Shown here: piece by piece, positions 40,994 to 50,080 of the stretch
Numbering within the stretch: position 1 is the stretch's first letter
Layout of the letters: each line of letters opens with the position of its first letter
Assembly: GCA_017515325.1 (NCBI GenBank)
Contig: JAFWGA010000057.1
Span: 62,001 to 126,000, forward strand
Source of the DNA: Blautia sp.
GTDB taxonomy: Bacteria > Bacillota > Clostridia > Lachnospirales > Lachnospiraceae
DNA: 64,000 nt
Direction: 5' to 3'
The notes under the pieces: model-generated
Databases searched by the model: none
Told to the model about the DNA's origin: nothing
Seen by the model: only the letters and a program-made list of their open reading frames with translations
Position numbers and translations under genes: made by a program

Positions 40994-42262
40994 ATGAGTG
41001 AACTGATGAGCCAAATCGGGTTTTTACTTCTCGGTGCCGCAGAAATGCTGGTTCTGCTGGGTTTTGGATTCGCTGTCATCATGCCCAGCATTGACCGGTG
41101 GAGCAAGCGCTTCTTTATCGCCTTTTTTGCGGTTCTCGTGCTATACGGTGGTTTAGGCATTCTTGAAGAGATCATCAACATCCTTGCAGACCTGCAATCG
41201 GCAAAGGCGATTGTTTACTATTTTGAGACCCTGCTCGTCTCTGTTCTGATGCCCATGATGACAGCTTATCTGCTTCACTGCTGCAGAGAAGACTGGCTGC
41301 ACAGCGCACTTTTTCGCCTTGTGACGGTTCTATGGATTGTCTTCTTCCTTATGCTGGATATCTCTCCATTCGTAACCTGGTTTTACTCTCTCTCGCCGGA
41401 CCATCAGTTTTACAGAGGCCCTCTGTATTCGGTGATAATTACTCCTTTGATTGTCATCCAGGTTATCAACCTGACCAGTGTGATCCGTTGGCGGAGCAAG
41501 CTGTCCAAAAGATACTTCTGCGCCTTCCTCATCGGTCTGCTCCCCATGACTGTCGCCATGTTCATCCTTTTTTACATCTCCGCTTTCACGTTCTTTGCCT
41601 TTAGCTTGGCCCTCTGCGCGCTGTCGATGTTCGCCATCATCCTGTTCAGCCAGATCGAACAGTATGTGCGTCAGCAAAAGGAAATCGCCCATCAGCGCGC
41701 CAGTATCATGATTCTGCAAATGCGGCCTCATTTCATCTACAACACCATGATGACGATCTACTATCTCTGCAAACAAAACCCCGATCTGGCCCAACAGGTT
41801 ACGCTGGACTTCACCACCTATCTGCGAAAAAACTTCACAGCCATAGCCAGCGAGGAACTCATCCCTTTCTCCGTGGAATTGGAACACACCCGTGCTTACC
41901 TTGCCGTGGAGCAGGCCCAGTTTGAGGACAGCCTTCTCGTCGACTTCGACACGCCTCATCTTGATTTTCGCCTGCCGCCATTGACGCTGCAGCCAATCGT
42001 GGAGAACGCCATCAAGCATGGCATGGATCCCGATTCCGAGCCTCTCCACATCTTAATCCGGTCAAGACGGGCAAATTCCGGCAATATCATTATAGTGGAA
42101 AACAATGGTACTGATTTCAAGCCTGCCGATGAAAACGAGCCGCATATCGCCCTGAATAACATTCAGCAGCGCCTTGAAATAATGTGTCGGGGAAAAATGA
42201 CAATTGCCCCCCGCAGGGGAGGTGGGACTCTGGTAAAGCTGACAATCCCTTGGCAATACTGA
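40994..42262 (+). CDS. LytS/YehU-type sensor histidine kinase
   Basis: A 422-residue kinase. The first ~220 residues have about seven membrane helices with no known sensor name. The catalytic part is of the His_kinase (LytS) type, with the phospho-acceptor His in QMRPHFIYN (His 246) and an ATPase domain containing LQPIVENAIKHGM. The final GGGTLVKLTIP is the usual end. I choose ATG 40994 with GAGGAGG nine bases upstream; ATG 40988 is too close. LytS-type kinases usually pair with LytTR regulators, whereas its neighbour carries an XRE domain, so the pair is atypical. Confidence 0.88.
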   Translation: MSELMSQIGFLLLGAAEMLVLLGFGFAVIMPSIDRWSKRFFIAFFAVLVLYGGLGILEEIINILADLQSAKAIVYYFETLLVSVLMPMMTAYLLHCCREDWLHSALFRLVTVLWIVFFLMLDISPFVTWFYSLSPDHQFYRGPLYSVIITPLIVIQVINLTSVIRWRSKLSKRYFCAFLIGLLPMTVAMFILFYISAFTFFAFSLALCALSMFAIILFSQIEQYVRQQKEIAHQRASIMILQMRPHFIYNTMMTIYYLCKQNPDLAQQVTLDFTTYLRKNFTAIASEELIPFSVELEHTRAYLAVEQAQFEDSLLVDFDTPHLDFRLPPLTLQPIVENAIKHGMDPDSEPLHILIRSRRANSGNIIIVENNGTDFKPADENEPHIALNNIQQRLEIMCRGKMTIAPRRGGGTLVKLTIPWQY

Positions 42263-42292
42263 TATGATAATTGACAATCATATTTCCTTTTC

Positions 42293-43585
42293 CTAGAGTG
42301 CCTCCCTCATCGCCTCAAGCGTCTCGTTCAATACTGTCGTCGTATGGGCTGTGCTCAAAAAGATCGCCTCAAACTGCGAAGGCGCCAGATAAAAGCCCTT
42401 TTCCAGCATTTTTCTGTAATAAACCGCAAAGCTTTCGGTATCTGACCGCTTTGCCGTCTCATAATCCTTTACCGGATGCTCGGTAAAGAAGAGACAGCCC
42501 AGCGAGGAAATCGAATTGACCTGATAAGGCAGACCCTTTTCCCTGACAATGGTACGGATCCCTTCAAAGAGCATGCTTCCTCTTTCCTCCAGTTCCTCAT
42601 AGACCCTGGAGTTGTTCTTTAAGATATGCAGCATCGCCAGGCCTGCTGCCATGGCGATGGGATTACCGCTCAGGGTTCCCGCCTGGTAAACCGATCCTAG
42701 CGGTGCGACACACTCCATGATATCGCGTCGGCCACCATAGGCTCCTACCGGCATGCCACCTCCGATGATCTTACCATAGGTCACCAGATCCGGCGTCACC
42801 GAGAAACGCTCGGCAGCCCCGCCAAAAGCCAGACGGAAGCCTGTGATCACCTCATCAAAAATCAGCATGGCCCCATGCTCCGTACAAAGCCTGCGAAGAC
42901 CCTGCAGGAAGCCCGGCTCCGGAAGAACCACACCCATGTTGGCCGCCACCGGCTCCACGATAACGGCAGCGATTTTATCCTCCTCGCCTTTCGCCTGGGC
43001 TTCACTTTCCTCAAAAAGTGCAGTCAGGCCCTGCAGATCATTATAGGCCGCGATCAAGGTATCCGCCACACATCCGGCGGGAACTCCGGCACTGTCGGAG
43101 ATGTGGGCTGTCATCACCCCGCTCCCGGCGCTGATGAGCATGGCATCCGTATGGCCATGATAGCAGCCGGAAAACTTCACCACCTTGTTGCGGCCGGTAA
43201 AGCCCCTCGCTGCCCTTATGGCACTCATAACCGCCTCCGTACCGGAATTGACCATCCGGATCATTTCCACATGGGGAATATTCTGGGTGATCAGCTCTGC
43301 CATCTGTACCTCCCGCTCTGTGGCACAGCCAAAGCTCAGGCCATCCTCGCAGGCGCGCAGGACAGCCTCCCTTACCTCCGGGAAATTATGTCCCAGGATC
43401 ATGGGTCCCCAGGAACCGATATAATCCACATAACGCTTTTTGTCCACATCATACAGGAAACAACCGTCGGCCCGTGAGATCATCCTGGGTGTCAATCTTA
43501 CGCTTCTGAAGGCGCGGACCGGACTGTTAACACCGCCAGGCATAACCCTTTTGGCACGCTCAAACAGCTCTTCAGATCTTCCCAT
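42293..43585 (-). CDS. hemL: Glutamate-1-semialdehyde 2,1-aminomutase
   Basis: A 430-residue PLP enzyme giving 5-aminolevulinate in the C5 pathway. It shows the substrate-binding PGGVNSPVRAF at the N-terminus, FDEVITGFRLAFGGAAE, the PLP lysine in TYGKIIGGGMPVGAYGG, and GSVYQAGTLSGNPIAMAAG. All are intact. The start at 43585 overlaps the hemB stop by one base (TGATG). It ends the cobalamin series; the HemA partner is not in the window. Confidence 0.97.
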   Translation of the reverse strand: MGRSEELFERAKRVMPGGVNSPVRAFRSVRLTPRMISRADGCFLYDVDKKRYVDYIGSWGPMILGHNFPEVREAVLRACEDGLSFGCATEREVQMAELITQNIPHVEMIRMVNSGTEAVMSAIRAARGFTGRNKVVKFSGCYHGHTDAMLISAGSGVMTAHISDSAGVPAGCVADTLIAAYNDLQGLTALFEESEAQAKGEEDKIAAVIVEPVAANMGVVLPEPGFLQGLRRLCTEHGAMLIFDEVITGFRLAFGGAAERFSVTPDLVTYGKIIGGGMPVGAYGGRRDIMECVAPLGSVYQAGTLSGNPIAMAAGLAMLHILKNNSRVYEELEERGSMLFEGIRTIVREKGLPYQVNSISSLGCLFFTEHPVKDYETAKRSDTESFAVYYRKMLEKGFYLAPSQFEAIFLSTAHTTTVLNETLEAMREAL

Positions 43586-44568
43586 CAGCCGATCCTCCCA
43601 TCATCCATCATAGCTGCCAGCTCCTTTGCCGCATAGGTAATATAGATCTGGGCTCCCGCACGGAAGGCCGCGACAGCCATTTCCCCGAAGATCCTTTCCT
43701 CATCGATCCAGCCCTTCATAGCCGCAGCCTTGACCATGGCATATTCCCCACTCACACTGTAGGTCGCAACGGGAATCGACACTGCATCGGTGATCTCTCT
43801 TACCAGATCGAGATAAGACATAGCAGGCTTAACCATCAGGATATCTGCCCCCTCCTCCAGGTCAAGCAATGCTTCCTTCATTCCCTCCCTGCGATTGTGG
43901 AAATCCATCTGATAGGTCTTTCTGTCTCCAAAGGCAGGGGCAGAATCCGCCGCCTCCCGAAAGGGACCGTAGAAAGCAGAGGCATATTTCACGGCATAGG
44001 ACATGATCGGTGTCTCGGTATGGCCGTTTTCATCAAGCAGTTCCCGGATCGCGGCAACCCTGCCGTCCATCATGTCTGAGGGAGCTACCATATCAGCTCC
44101 TGCCTCCACATGGGAAAGGGCTGTCTGGGCCAAAAGCCGGAGGGTCGCGTCATTTTCCACATCATGATCATGGAGAATTCCGCAGTGGCCATGGGAGGTA
44201 TACTCACACATACACACGTCCGTAATATAATACAGGTTCGGGAAACCCTTTTTTGCTTCCCGTAAAGCCTTTTGGACAATACCGTCCCTGGCATAGGCAC
44301 CGCTTCCCACCTCATCCTTTTCGGCGGGGATTCCGAAAAGAAGGACAGAATGAAGACCTGCGCGGCTTACCTCCTCCAGGGCATAAGGAAGCCGGTCCAG
44401 GCTGTATCTGTATTGTCCCGGCATAGAAGGAATCTCCTCCTTGATCCCACTTCCCTCTGCCACAAACATGGGATAAATCAGGGAGGACTTATCCATTCTC
44501 GTCTCCCGCACCATCCGGCGTAACGTTTCACTGCCGCGCAGACGGCGCGGACGATATACCATATCCAT
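43585..44568 (-). CDS. hemB: Delta-aminolevulinic acid dehydratase (porphobilinogen synthase)
   Basis: A 327-residue enzyme joining two 5-aminolevulinates. The zinc cysteines are in CMCEYTSHGHCGIL, the Schiff-base lysines in YAVKYASAFYGPFR and LMVKPAMSYLD. Complete. Start ATG 44568 with AGGAG seven bases upstream. Co-transcribed with hemL and the upstream precorrin-2 dehydrogenase. Confidence 0.97.
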   Translation of the reverse strand: MDMVYRPRRLRGSETLRRMVRETRMDKSSLIYPMFVAEGSGIKEEIPSMPGQYRYSLDRLPYALEEVSRAGLHSVLLFGIPAEKDEVGSGAYARDGIVQKALREAKKGFPNLYYITDVCMCEYTSHGHCGILHDHDVENDATLRLLAQTALSHVEAGADMVAPSDMMDGRVAAIRELLDENGHTETPIMSYAVKYASAFYGPFREAADSAPAFGDRKTYQMDFHNRREGMKEALLDLEEGADILMVKPAMSYLDLVREITDAVSIPVATYSVSGEYAMVKAAAMKGWIDEERIFGEMAVAAFRAGAQIYITYAAKELAAMMDDGRIG

Positions 44569-44621
44569 ATTGCGCTCCTTTACTGATCTGATCTTATCGG
44601 TACCGTACCCATACAGTAAGC

Positions 44622-45104
44622 CTAATCCTCTTCCATAGTCGAAGGAAGCTGTTCCATCATCTTCTGTATCGCTATGCGCAGAAGCTTCGCCCTCTTATGA
44701 TCCTCCCCGCTGGCCGTTACGCCGACCACCATGCTGTCCTGGATACAGATACCCGGAAAGTAGAAATCACATTCGTCCCGGTCGTTCACCACGTTGACAA
44801 AAATGCCCTCCTCCTTACAGATGTTATATATCGCATCGTTCAGTTTCCAGTCATTCGTCGCTGCAAGCACCATAAAGGCATTGGTCAGATCGGAGCGTTT
44901 CACCTGTCTGGGGGTTAACCGGATATGACCGGCCATCGAAAATACCTGCAGTTCATTGGAGATGACCGGGGCAATCACCGTGATATTTCGGGTAAAGGCA
45001 AGAAGGGATTTCACACGACGTGTGGCTATCGTTCCTCCCCCCACCACTACAATGTTCTTGTCTGAAAGATCTATGAACAAGGGAAAAAAACGTTTATCAC
45101 TCAT
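44622..45104 (-). CDS. Precorrin-2 dehydrogenase (SirC/CysG N-terminal type)
   Basis: A 160-residue NAD-dependent dehydrogenase that oxidises precorrin-2 to sirohydrochlorin. It has the signature VVVGGGTIATRRVKSLL, FVNVVNDRDECDFYFPG and a C-terminal VGVTASGEDHKRAKLLR. It lacks the uroporphyrinogen methyltransferase domain of CysG. It is half-way between the cob genes and hemB. Used to feed both siroheme and the cobalt-first corrin route. Confidence 0.92.
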   Translation of the reverse strand: MSDKRFFPLFIDLSDKNIVVVGGGTIATRRVKSLLAFTRNITVIAPVISNELQVFSMAGHIRLTPRQVKRSDLTNAFMVLAATNDWKLNDAIYNICKEEGIFVNVVNDRDECDFYFPGICIQDSMVVGVTASGEDHKRAKLLRIAIQKMMEQLPSTMEED

Positions 45105-45153
45105 ATGTTATTCTCACATCTCTACATCGACAGACGGCAGCGGCATTCATCCG

Positions 45154-45804
45154 TTAATCACCATAACCCCTGTCCTCGGAAAGCATATACAAGAGGGCAT
45201 TGACGATGCATGCCGCGATATTGCTACCGCCTTTTCTTCCTTTTGCGACAATATAGGGTGCCTGTGCCTGCATGATCAGTTCTTTGGACTGGACAACATT
45301 GACAAAGCCCACCGGAACCCCAATGATCAGCTCCGGCCTGATCCTGTTTTCCTTCATCAGGTCGTAAAGCCGGACCAAGGCGGTAGGGGCATTCCCAATG
45401 GCGAAGATCACAGGCCGGGACAATGCTGCCGCTTTGTCCATACAGGCAGCTGCCCTGGTACTTCCATTCTTTCTTGCCTGCTCGGCAACATCAGCATCTG
45501 ACATAAAGCAGGCAGCCTCCCCGCCATAGCGGGAAAGGATGGTCTTATTGATTCCTGCTCTGGCCATCTGGGTATCCGTCACAATGACCGCTCCCTTTTG
45601 GATGGCATCAAGGCCCTTTTCCACAGCATGATCCGAAAAACAAAGGTTCCTGGCATAGTCAAAGTCAGCGCTGGTATGGATACAGCGCTTCACAATCGCC
45701 TCAGTCCCTGGAATCAGGGGAAAATCCCCCAGTTCCTTCGTAATGATCTCAAAACTCCTGGCTTCTATCTCAAGAGGTTTTACCTTTTCCAATTCTATCG
45801 TCAT
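45154..45804 (-). CDS. cbiC: Precorrin-8X/cobalt-precorrin-8 methylmutase
   Basis: A 216-residue enzyme moving the C11 methyl to C12 to give cobyrinic acid. It shows the catalytic His in [14 protein letters not shown], a [17 protein letters not shown] segment and a C-terminal [18 protein letters not shown]. Start ATG 45804 overlaps cobQ stop (ATGA). Confidence 0.97.
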   Translation of the reverse strand: MTIELEKVKPLEIEARSFEIITKELGDFPLIPGTEAIVKRCIHTSADFDYARNLCFSDHAVEKGLDAIQKGAVIVTDTQMARAGINKTILSRYGGEAACFMSDADVAEQARKNGSTRAAACMDKAAALSRPVIFAIGNAPTALVRLYDLMKENRIRPELIIGVPVGFVNVVQSKELIMQAQAPYIVAKGRKGGSNIAACIVNALLYMLSEDRGYGD

Positions 45805-47321
45805 ATCCCCTCCTCCAGTATCCGGTAGATTGCCTTCAAGTCCAGGTTTTCCCGCAGGCCTGCCGCCAGGATGTCATACTGGGATTCCTTGAAGGCAGCA
45901 AAATCCACACCGGAAAAGCTGCCGATATCGATCCCCTTTTTTTCCGCAACCAGACGGATGAATCCCTCTGCTGCCTCCTGACGTTCAAACAGGCCGTGGA
46001 CATAGGTTCCCAGTACCTGGCCGGCACTGATCCCATCCTGCCTATTTTGCCCGCTTACCATATCCGTAAGTGAAAAAACAGGAGCCTGAGCCGCTGTGTT
46101 TCCTTCGGTCATGATACTCTCACCCATATGGATTTCGTAACCCTCTACAGGAATACCGGCAAGAGGGGCAAAAAATCCACCCATGGGACAGATCCTTCCC
46201 TCCACCCTGGTTCTGGTCTTAGACCGGGAAAATACCGTTTTCATCGGCAGAAGGCCAATCCCGTGCATGCTGCCGCCTTCCTCCACCCCATAGGGATCAG
46301 ACAGGCTCTCTCCCAGCATCTGAAACCCGCCGCAGACGCCTAAGATCATTGTCCCTTTATTCGCTTCCTTGCAGATCGCTGTCTCTAACCCACTCTGTCT
46401 GAGCCATTTCAGGTCTCCCATGGTGTTCTTTGTTCCCGGCAAAGCAATCAGATCCGGGTGCCCCAGCTCTCTGACGCTTCCCACATACCTTACCGTGACT
46501 CCGGGAATGCTTTCCAGGGGATTAAAATCAGTGAAATTTGAGATCCGCGGCGTGCGGATCACAGCCACATCGATCAGTCCTGTTTCCCCATGTGCCTCAA
46601 AACGGGTAGTCAGGCTATCTTCATCCTCCACCTGGATATCCAGGTAGGGCGCCACTCCCACGACAGGAATCCCACAAAGCTGTTCCAGCATCTTTACGCC
46701 CGGATCCAGGATAGTCTTATCTCCACGGAATTTGTTGACGATCAATCCTTTTACGATTTCCTTCTCCTCAGGCGGCAAGAGGGCAACAGTTCCGTAGAGC
46801 TGGGCAAAAACGCCTCCCCGGTCGATATCTCCTACCAGGAGAACCGGGGCATGAGCCATTTTCGCCATCCCCATATTCACAATATCCTCCGTCTTCAGAT
46901 TGATCTCGGCCGGGGAACCGGCTCCTTCCAGAACAATAATATCATATTCCTGGTCCAGTCTGTTATAGGCTTCCATGACAGCAGGAATCAGATTTTTTTT
47001 ATAGGCAAAGTATTCCCTTGCCGACATTGTCCCCAGAACCTCCCCATTGACAATGACCTGGGAACCGGTATCATTGGTGGGTTTTAGCAGGATCGGATTC
47101 ATCAGGACCGACGGCTGAATCCCGGCAGCCTCGGCCTGCATAACCTGGGCTCTGCCCATCTCCAGCCCTTCCTTCGTGATAAAGGAATTCAGCGCCATAT
47201 TCTGGGATTTAAACGGAGCCACCCGATAACCGTCCTGGGCAAAGATCCGGCAAAGACCAGCTGTCAAAAGACTCTTGCCGGCATTGGACATGGTTCCCTG
47301 GATCATGATCGACCTTGCCAT
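45801..47321 (-). CDS. cobQ: Cobyric acid synthase
   Basis: A 506-residue glutamine amidotransferase that amidates four side chains of adenosylcobyrinate a,c-diamide. The ATP-binding domain is at the N-terminus ([31 protein letters not shown]), and the C-terminal class I glutaminase has the nucleophile in [13 protein letters not shown] and a late HGLFE. Complete. Start ATG 47321 inside cobD's end (overlap 19 bases). Confidence 0.97.
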   Translation of the reverse strand: MARSIMIQGTMSNAGKSLLTAGLCRIFAQDGYRVAPFKSQNMALNSFITKEGLEMGRAQVMQAEAAGIQPSVLMNPILLKPTNDTGSQVIVNGEVLGTMSAREYFAYKKNLIPAVMEAYNRLDQEYDIIVLEGAGSPAEINLKTEDIVNMGMAKMAHAPVLLVGDIDRGGVFAQLYGTVALLPPEEKEIVKGLIVNKFRGDKTILDPGVKMLEQLCGIPVVGVAPYLDIQVEDEDSLTTRFEAHGETGLIDVAVIRTPRISNFTDFNPLESIPGVTVRYVGSVRELGHPDLIALPGTKNTMGDLKWLRQSGLETAICKEANKGTMILGVCGGFQMLGESLSDPYGVEEGGSMHGIGLLPMKTVFSRSKTRTRVEGRICPMGGFFAPLAGIPVEGYEIHMGESIMTEGNTAAQAPVFSLTDMVSGQNRQDGISAGQVLGTYVHGLFERQEAAEGFIRLVAEKKGIDIGSFSGVDFAAFKESQYDILAAGLRENLDLKAIYRILEEGI

Positions 47322-48400
47322 GCCTTATCCTCCTCCCCAAATACTGTTCGATGCATTGAAACAGCCATCACTTCGTCCAGAGCCTTCAGCAGGGAACTGT
47401 TCTCCTCGTGGGTTCTGACCGCAATACGGAAAAATCCTGATCCGAGTCCTTCATAATTCCCGCAGTCCCGGATCAGGAATCCCTTTTGCACCATGTCCTG
47501 AAACAGGGAAGCAGGTCCTTTAAAGAGGATATAATTCGCATCCGTAGGATAGACGACAAAGCCAAGCCTGGATAGTCCTTCCATCAGGAAGGGCTTCTCC
47601 TCAAACACCAGCTTCCGTCCCTTTTCCAGAAACTCCCTTTCCCTTAAGGCTGCCCTCCCGGCCTCCTGGGCAATCACAGAGACATTCCAGGGTTGAGTAA
47701 CCCGGCTCATGGCTGCAAGCAGCTCCTGATCTGAACTCAGGCCGTAGCCGAGCCTCAGCCCGGCCATGCCATAGCCCTTGGTAAAAGCCTTGAATAGGAA
47801 AAGTCTTTTTTGATCCGCCAGCAGCTTTTTCAGAGTATGGGAGGCCGGATCCTCGACAAAATCCAGGAAGCACTCATCCACCGCCAAAAAAATACCCTTT
47901 TCCCCACAGATTGAGGCAATCCTTGCCAAAAGACCGCCCTCGATCAGCCTGCCATCCGGATTATTGGGATTACAAAGAAAAACAATGTCCGGCTTTGGCT
48001 CCAGCCTTTCCAGAAAGCCTTCATCCAGCCTGAATTCCTTCTCCTCCTTCAGGAAATAGTAAGCCAGTTCACAGCCGACACTCTCGAGTGCCGCCCCATA
48101 CTCCGCAAAGCTAGGAGCAGTCAGAAGGGCCTTCTTAGGCTTCAGGGCCAATACCAGAGAGAAGATCAGCTCAGCAGCCCCATTCCCGCAGATCACCCAG
48201 GAATCCGGCACTTCCTCTGCCCTGGCGATATCACGCCTTAACCTGGAGCAGTTAACCTCAGGATAATTCTTTACGGAAGGAATGCTGTCTATGATGGCAT
48301 CCTTAACCCCCTTAGGCGTACCCAGAGGATTACAGCTGGCGGAAAAGTCAATGCATGTATCGTAGCGGTAGATATCTCCTCCATGAACATGTCCAGCCAT
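47303..48400 (-). CDS. cobD: Threonine-phosphate decarboxylase CobD
   Basis: A 365-residue PLP enzyme giving aminopropanol phosphate for the nucleotide loop. It starts with [12 protein letters not shown] and shows [25 protein letters not shown], the PLP lysine in [18 protein letters not shown], and a C-terminal [12 protein letters not shown]. Histidinol-phosphate aminotransferases are similar, but the N-terminus and position in a cob operon support CobD. Start ATG 48400 after GGAGGAGAAAAT; the frame to 48415 starts at a TTG. Confidence 0.92.
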   Translation of the reverse strand: MAGHVHGGDIYRYDTCIDFSASCNPLGTPKGVKDAIIDSIPSVKNYPEVNCSRLRRDIARAEEVPDSWVICGNGAAELIFSLVLALKPKKALLTAPSFAEYGAALESVGCELAYYFLKEEKEFRLDEGFLERLEPKPDIVFLCNPNNPDGRLIEGGLLARIASICGEKGIFLAVDECFLDFVEDPASHTLKKLLADQKRLFLFKAFTKGYGMAGLRLGYGLSSDQELLAAMSRVTQPWNVSVIAQEAGRAALREREFLEKGRKLVFEEKPFLMEGLSRLGFVVYPTDANYILFKGPASLFQDMVQKGFLIRDCGNYEGLGSGFFRIAVRTHEENSSLLKALDEVMAVSMHRTVFGEEDKAWQGRS

Positions 48401-48423
48401 ATTTTCTCCTCCCAAATATCGTT

Positions 48424-48450
48424 TTCGACCTGTGCGGTGCGCAGGTCGAA
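48424..48450. repeat. Palindromic TTCGACCTGTGCGGT-family copy
   Basis: TTCGACCTGTGC and GCGCAGGTCGAA (one mismatch, G-U in RNA) with a GGT loop, between the cbiB stop and cobD start. Confidence 0.7.
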
Positions 48451-48454
48451 CGTT

Positions 48455-50077
48455 TTAATGGATCAGCACATACAATAAAGTAAACACCAGCAAGGCAAGG
48501 AAGGCTGTGACAAAAAGCAAACGGTTTGCCAGCGGTATATCGTTTTTGCTGATATTGCGCAAAGGATCCCCAATGGTCGGCTTCTCGTACAGCTCACCGA
48601 AGTAATAGGCGTTTCCTGCCAGCTGAATGCCCAGAGCACCGGCCATAGCTGCCTCAGACTGGGCAGAATTTGGGCTGGCGTGTTTATATCTGTCCCGACG
48701 GAAAATCTTCCATGCATTCTTCCCGTCAAAGCCGGATATCAAAGCTGCCAGTACCATGAGAAGGCCGGTAAGACGGGAGGGCAGGAAATTGGCCGCATCA
48801 TCCACTTTGGCGGCACAGCGTCCATAATACAGATATTTCTCGTTCTTGTAGCCCAGCATGGAATCCATGGTATTGATTCCTTTATATAGGAACATCAGCG
48901 GAATGCCACCGATCGCCATGAAAAACATGGGCGCAACCACTCCGTCCGCCGCATTTTCCGCGATTGTTTCCACGGTGGCCTTGATCACACCCTCCTCATC
49001 CAGGCGCTCCGTATCCCTGCCGACTATCATGGAAACGGCCTTCCGGGCATGCCGCAGGGAACCGCTCTTTAAGAAGCGGTAAACTCTCATGCTTTCCGAG
49101 GAAAGAGACTTTGTCGCAATCAGCTGATAGCACCAGAAAACCTCAAGCGCCAATCCGGCCCATACATTAAGCTGATACAAAAACCTGAGAAGGAAAAAGG
49201 GCAGACATAAGCATACCGCACAGACAAGAATCACCTCAAGGATTCCTCCTGCCAACTCGCGGCGGTGGAAGCTTTCCAGGAATCTCTCGTCCTCCGGTTT
49301 CTTCTCCTTTCGCTTCGGCCGGACAGGGTCAGGCTTGTTTTCCTCTTCCTCCGACTGAGATCCGGCAGAAGACTGATTCTTCCGGCCATTCCTCTCCGCC
49401 TTGCTCCGAGGCTGGCGTCCGAGGCTGAAAGAGCCTTTTCCCGGCAAGGAAGGTATTTTCGATGCTTCCTCCATGGACAGATCCGGCTCTTCCTCCCCTT
49501 CCTCGTCCTCCACGGGCGAGACAAGAAAAGCGCCCGCCCAGCGGGAGGATTTTTTTCCGCTCTTTTTACTGTCCTTTACCTCACCCAGGACGTCATCGAT
49601 CTCGATTCTTCCGATCTCGATGGGTTCATCATCCTCATCATCCCAGAACAAGGCCTGCCGGGGATCAGAAGCTGCCTTTGCCTTCTTCATCCCCGCTTCT
49701 GCTGCCCCCTCCTGGGCAGCCTCCTTTGCCGGGGCAGCCTTTGAACTGTCAAAGACCCTGTCGGCCATCACCGCTTCTTGCTCTGCCGGCGGGTCTGACT
49801 GCCATCGCATCCCCAAGAGCTCTTCTGTGGCAGGGCTTTTTTCCTCAACGTCATTTTCCCTGTCCTTTGTTGCTTCAGCCTCCGAAACCTGCTTTTTTGA
49901 AGCAGAACCCGCTTTATCTTTATCGGGTATCAGAACCCAAAACAGGCGGCGGAGAATGCTCTCAAGGACCTGGATCAGCTTTCCGATCAAAACGACAGGA
50001 TGAGGCAGCCACTTGGGATCTCCTAACAGCATATCAAGAGCAAAGCCCACAGGCAAAACCAGAAATCGCCAAATCAT
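48455..50077 (-). CDS. cbiB: Adenosylcobinamide-phosphate synthase CbiB with large charged insert
   Basis: A 540-residue CbiB, about 220 longer than usual. The enzyme joins aminopropanol phosphate to adenosylcobyric acid in the membrane. The first 50 residues (FALDMLLGDPKWLPHPVVLIGKLI) and the part from about 270 on (ELAGGILEVIL..., KATVETIAENAADGVVAPMF, MLGYKNEKYLYYGRCAAKVDDAANFLP, PNSAQSEAAMAGALGIQLAG) are normal CbiB with several membrane helices. Residues about 51-268 are inserted: low-complexity, highly charged, with DE-, SK- and EE-rich runs and no recognisable domain. The frame is uninterrupted. Start ATG 50077, nine bases after GGAGGG. Confidence 0.92.
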   Translation of the reverse strand: MIWRFLVLPVGFALDMLLGDPKWLPHPVVLIGKLIQVLESILRRLFWVLIPDKDKAGSASKKQVSEAEATKDRENDVEEKSPATEELLGMRWQSDPPAEQEAVMADRVFDSSKAAPAKEAAQEGAAEAGMKKAKAASDPRQALFWDDEDDEPIEIGRIEIDDVLGEVKDSKKSGKKSSRWAGAFLVSPVEDEEGEEEPDLSMEEASKIPSLPGKGSFSLGRQPRSKAERNGRKNQSSAGSQSEEEENKPDPVRPKRKEKKPEDERFLESFHRRELAGGILEVILVCAVCLCLPFFLLRFLYQLNVWAGLALEVFWCYQLIATKSLSSESMRVYRFLKSGSLRHARKAVSMIVGRDTERLDEEGVIKATVETIAENAADGVVAPMFFMAIGGIPLMFLYKGINTMDSMLGYKNEKYLYYGRCAAKVDDAANFLPSRLTGLLMVLAALISGFDGKNAWKIFRRDRYKHASPNSAQSEAAMAGALGIQLAGNAYYFGELYEKPTIGDPLRNISKNDIPLANRLLFVTAFLALLVFTLLYVLIH

Positions 50078-50080
50078 GAT

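Noticed and set aside
38824-42292. Integrated element next to tRNA-Leu carrying the signalling genes
   Set aside because: The block lies on the 5' side of the tRNA, not the 3' side used by most integrases, and there is no integrase or direct repeat of the tRNA end.
48463-50079. cbiB read as two genes, with the charged insert a separate or wrongly joined gene
   Set aside because: The minus-strand frame is open without interruption from 50077 to 48455 and both ends are CbiB; no internal ribosome site or stop was seen.
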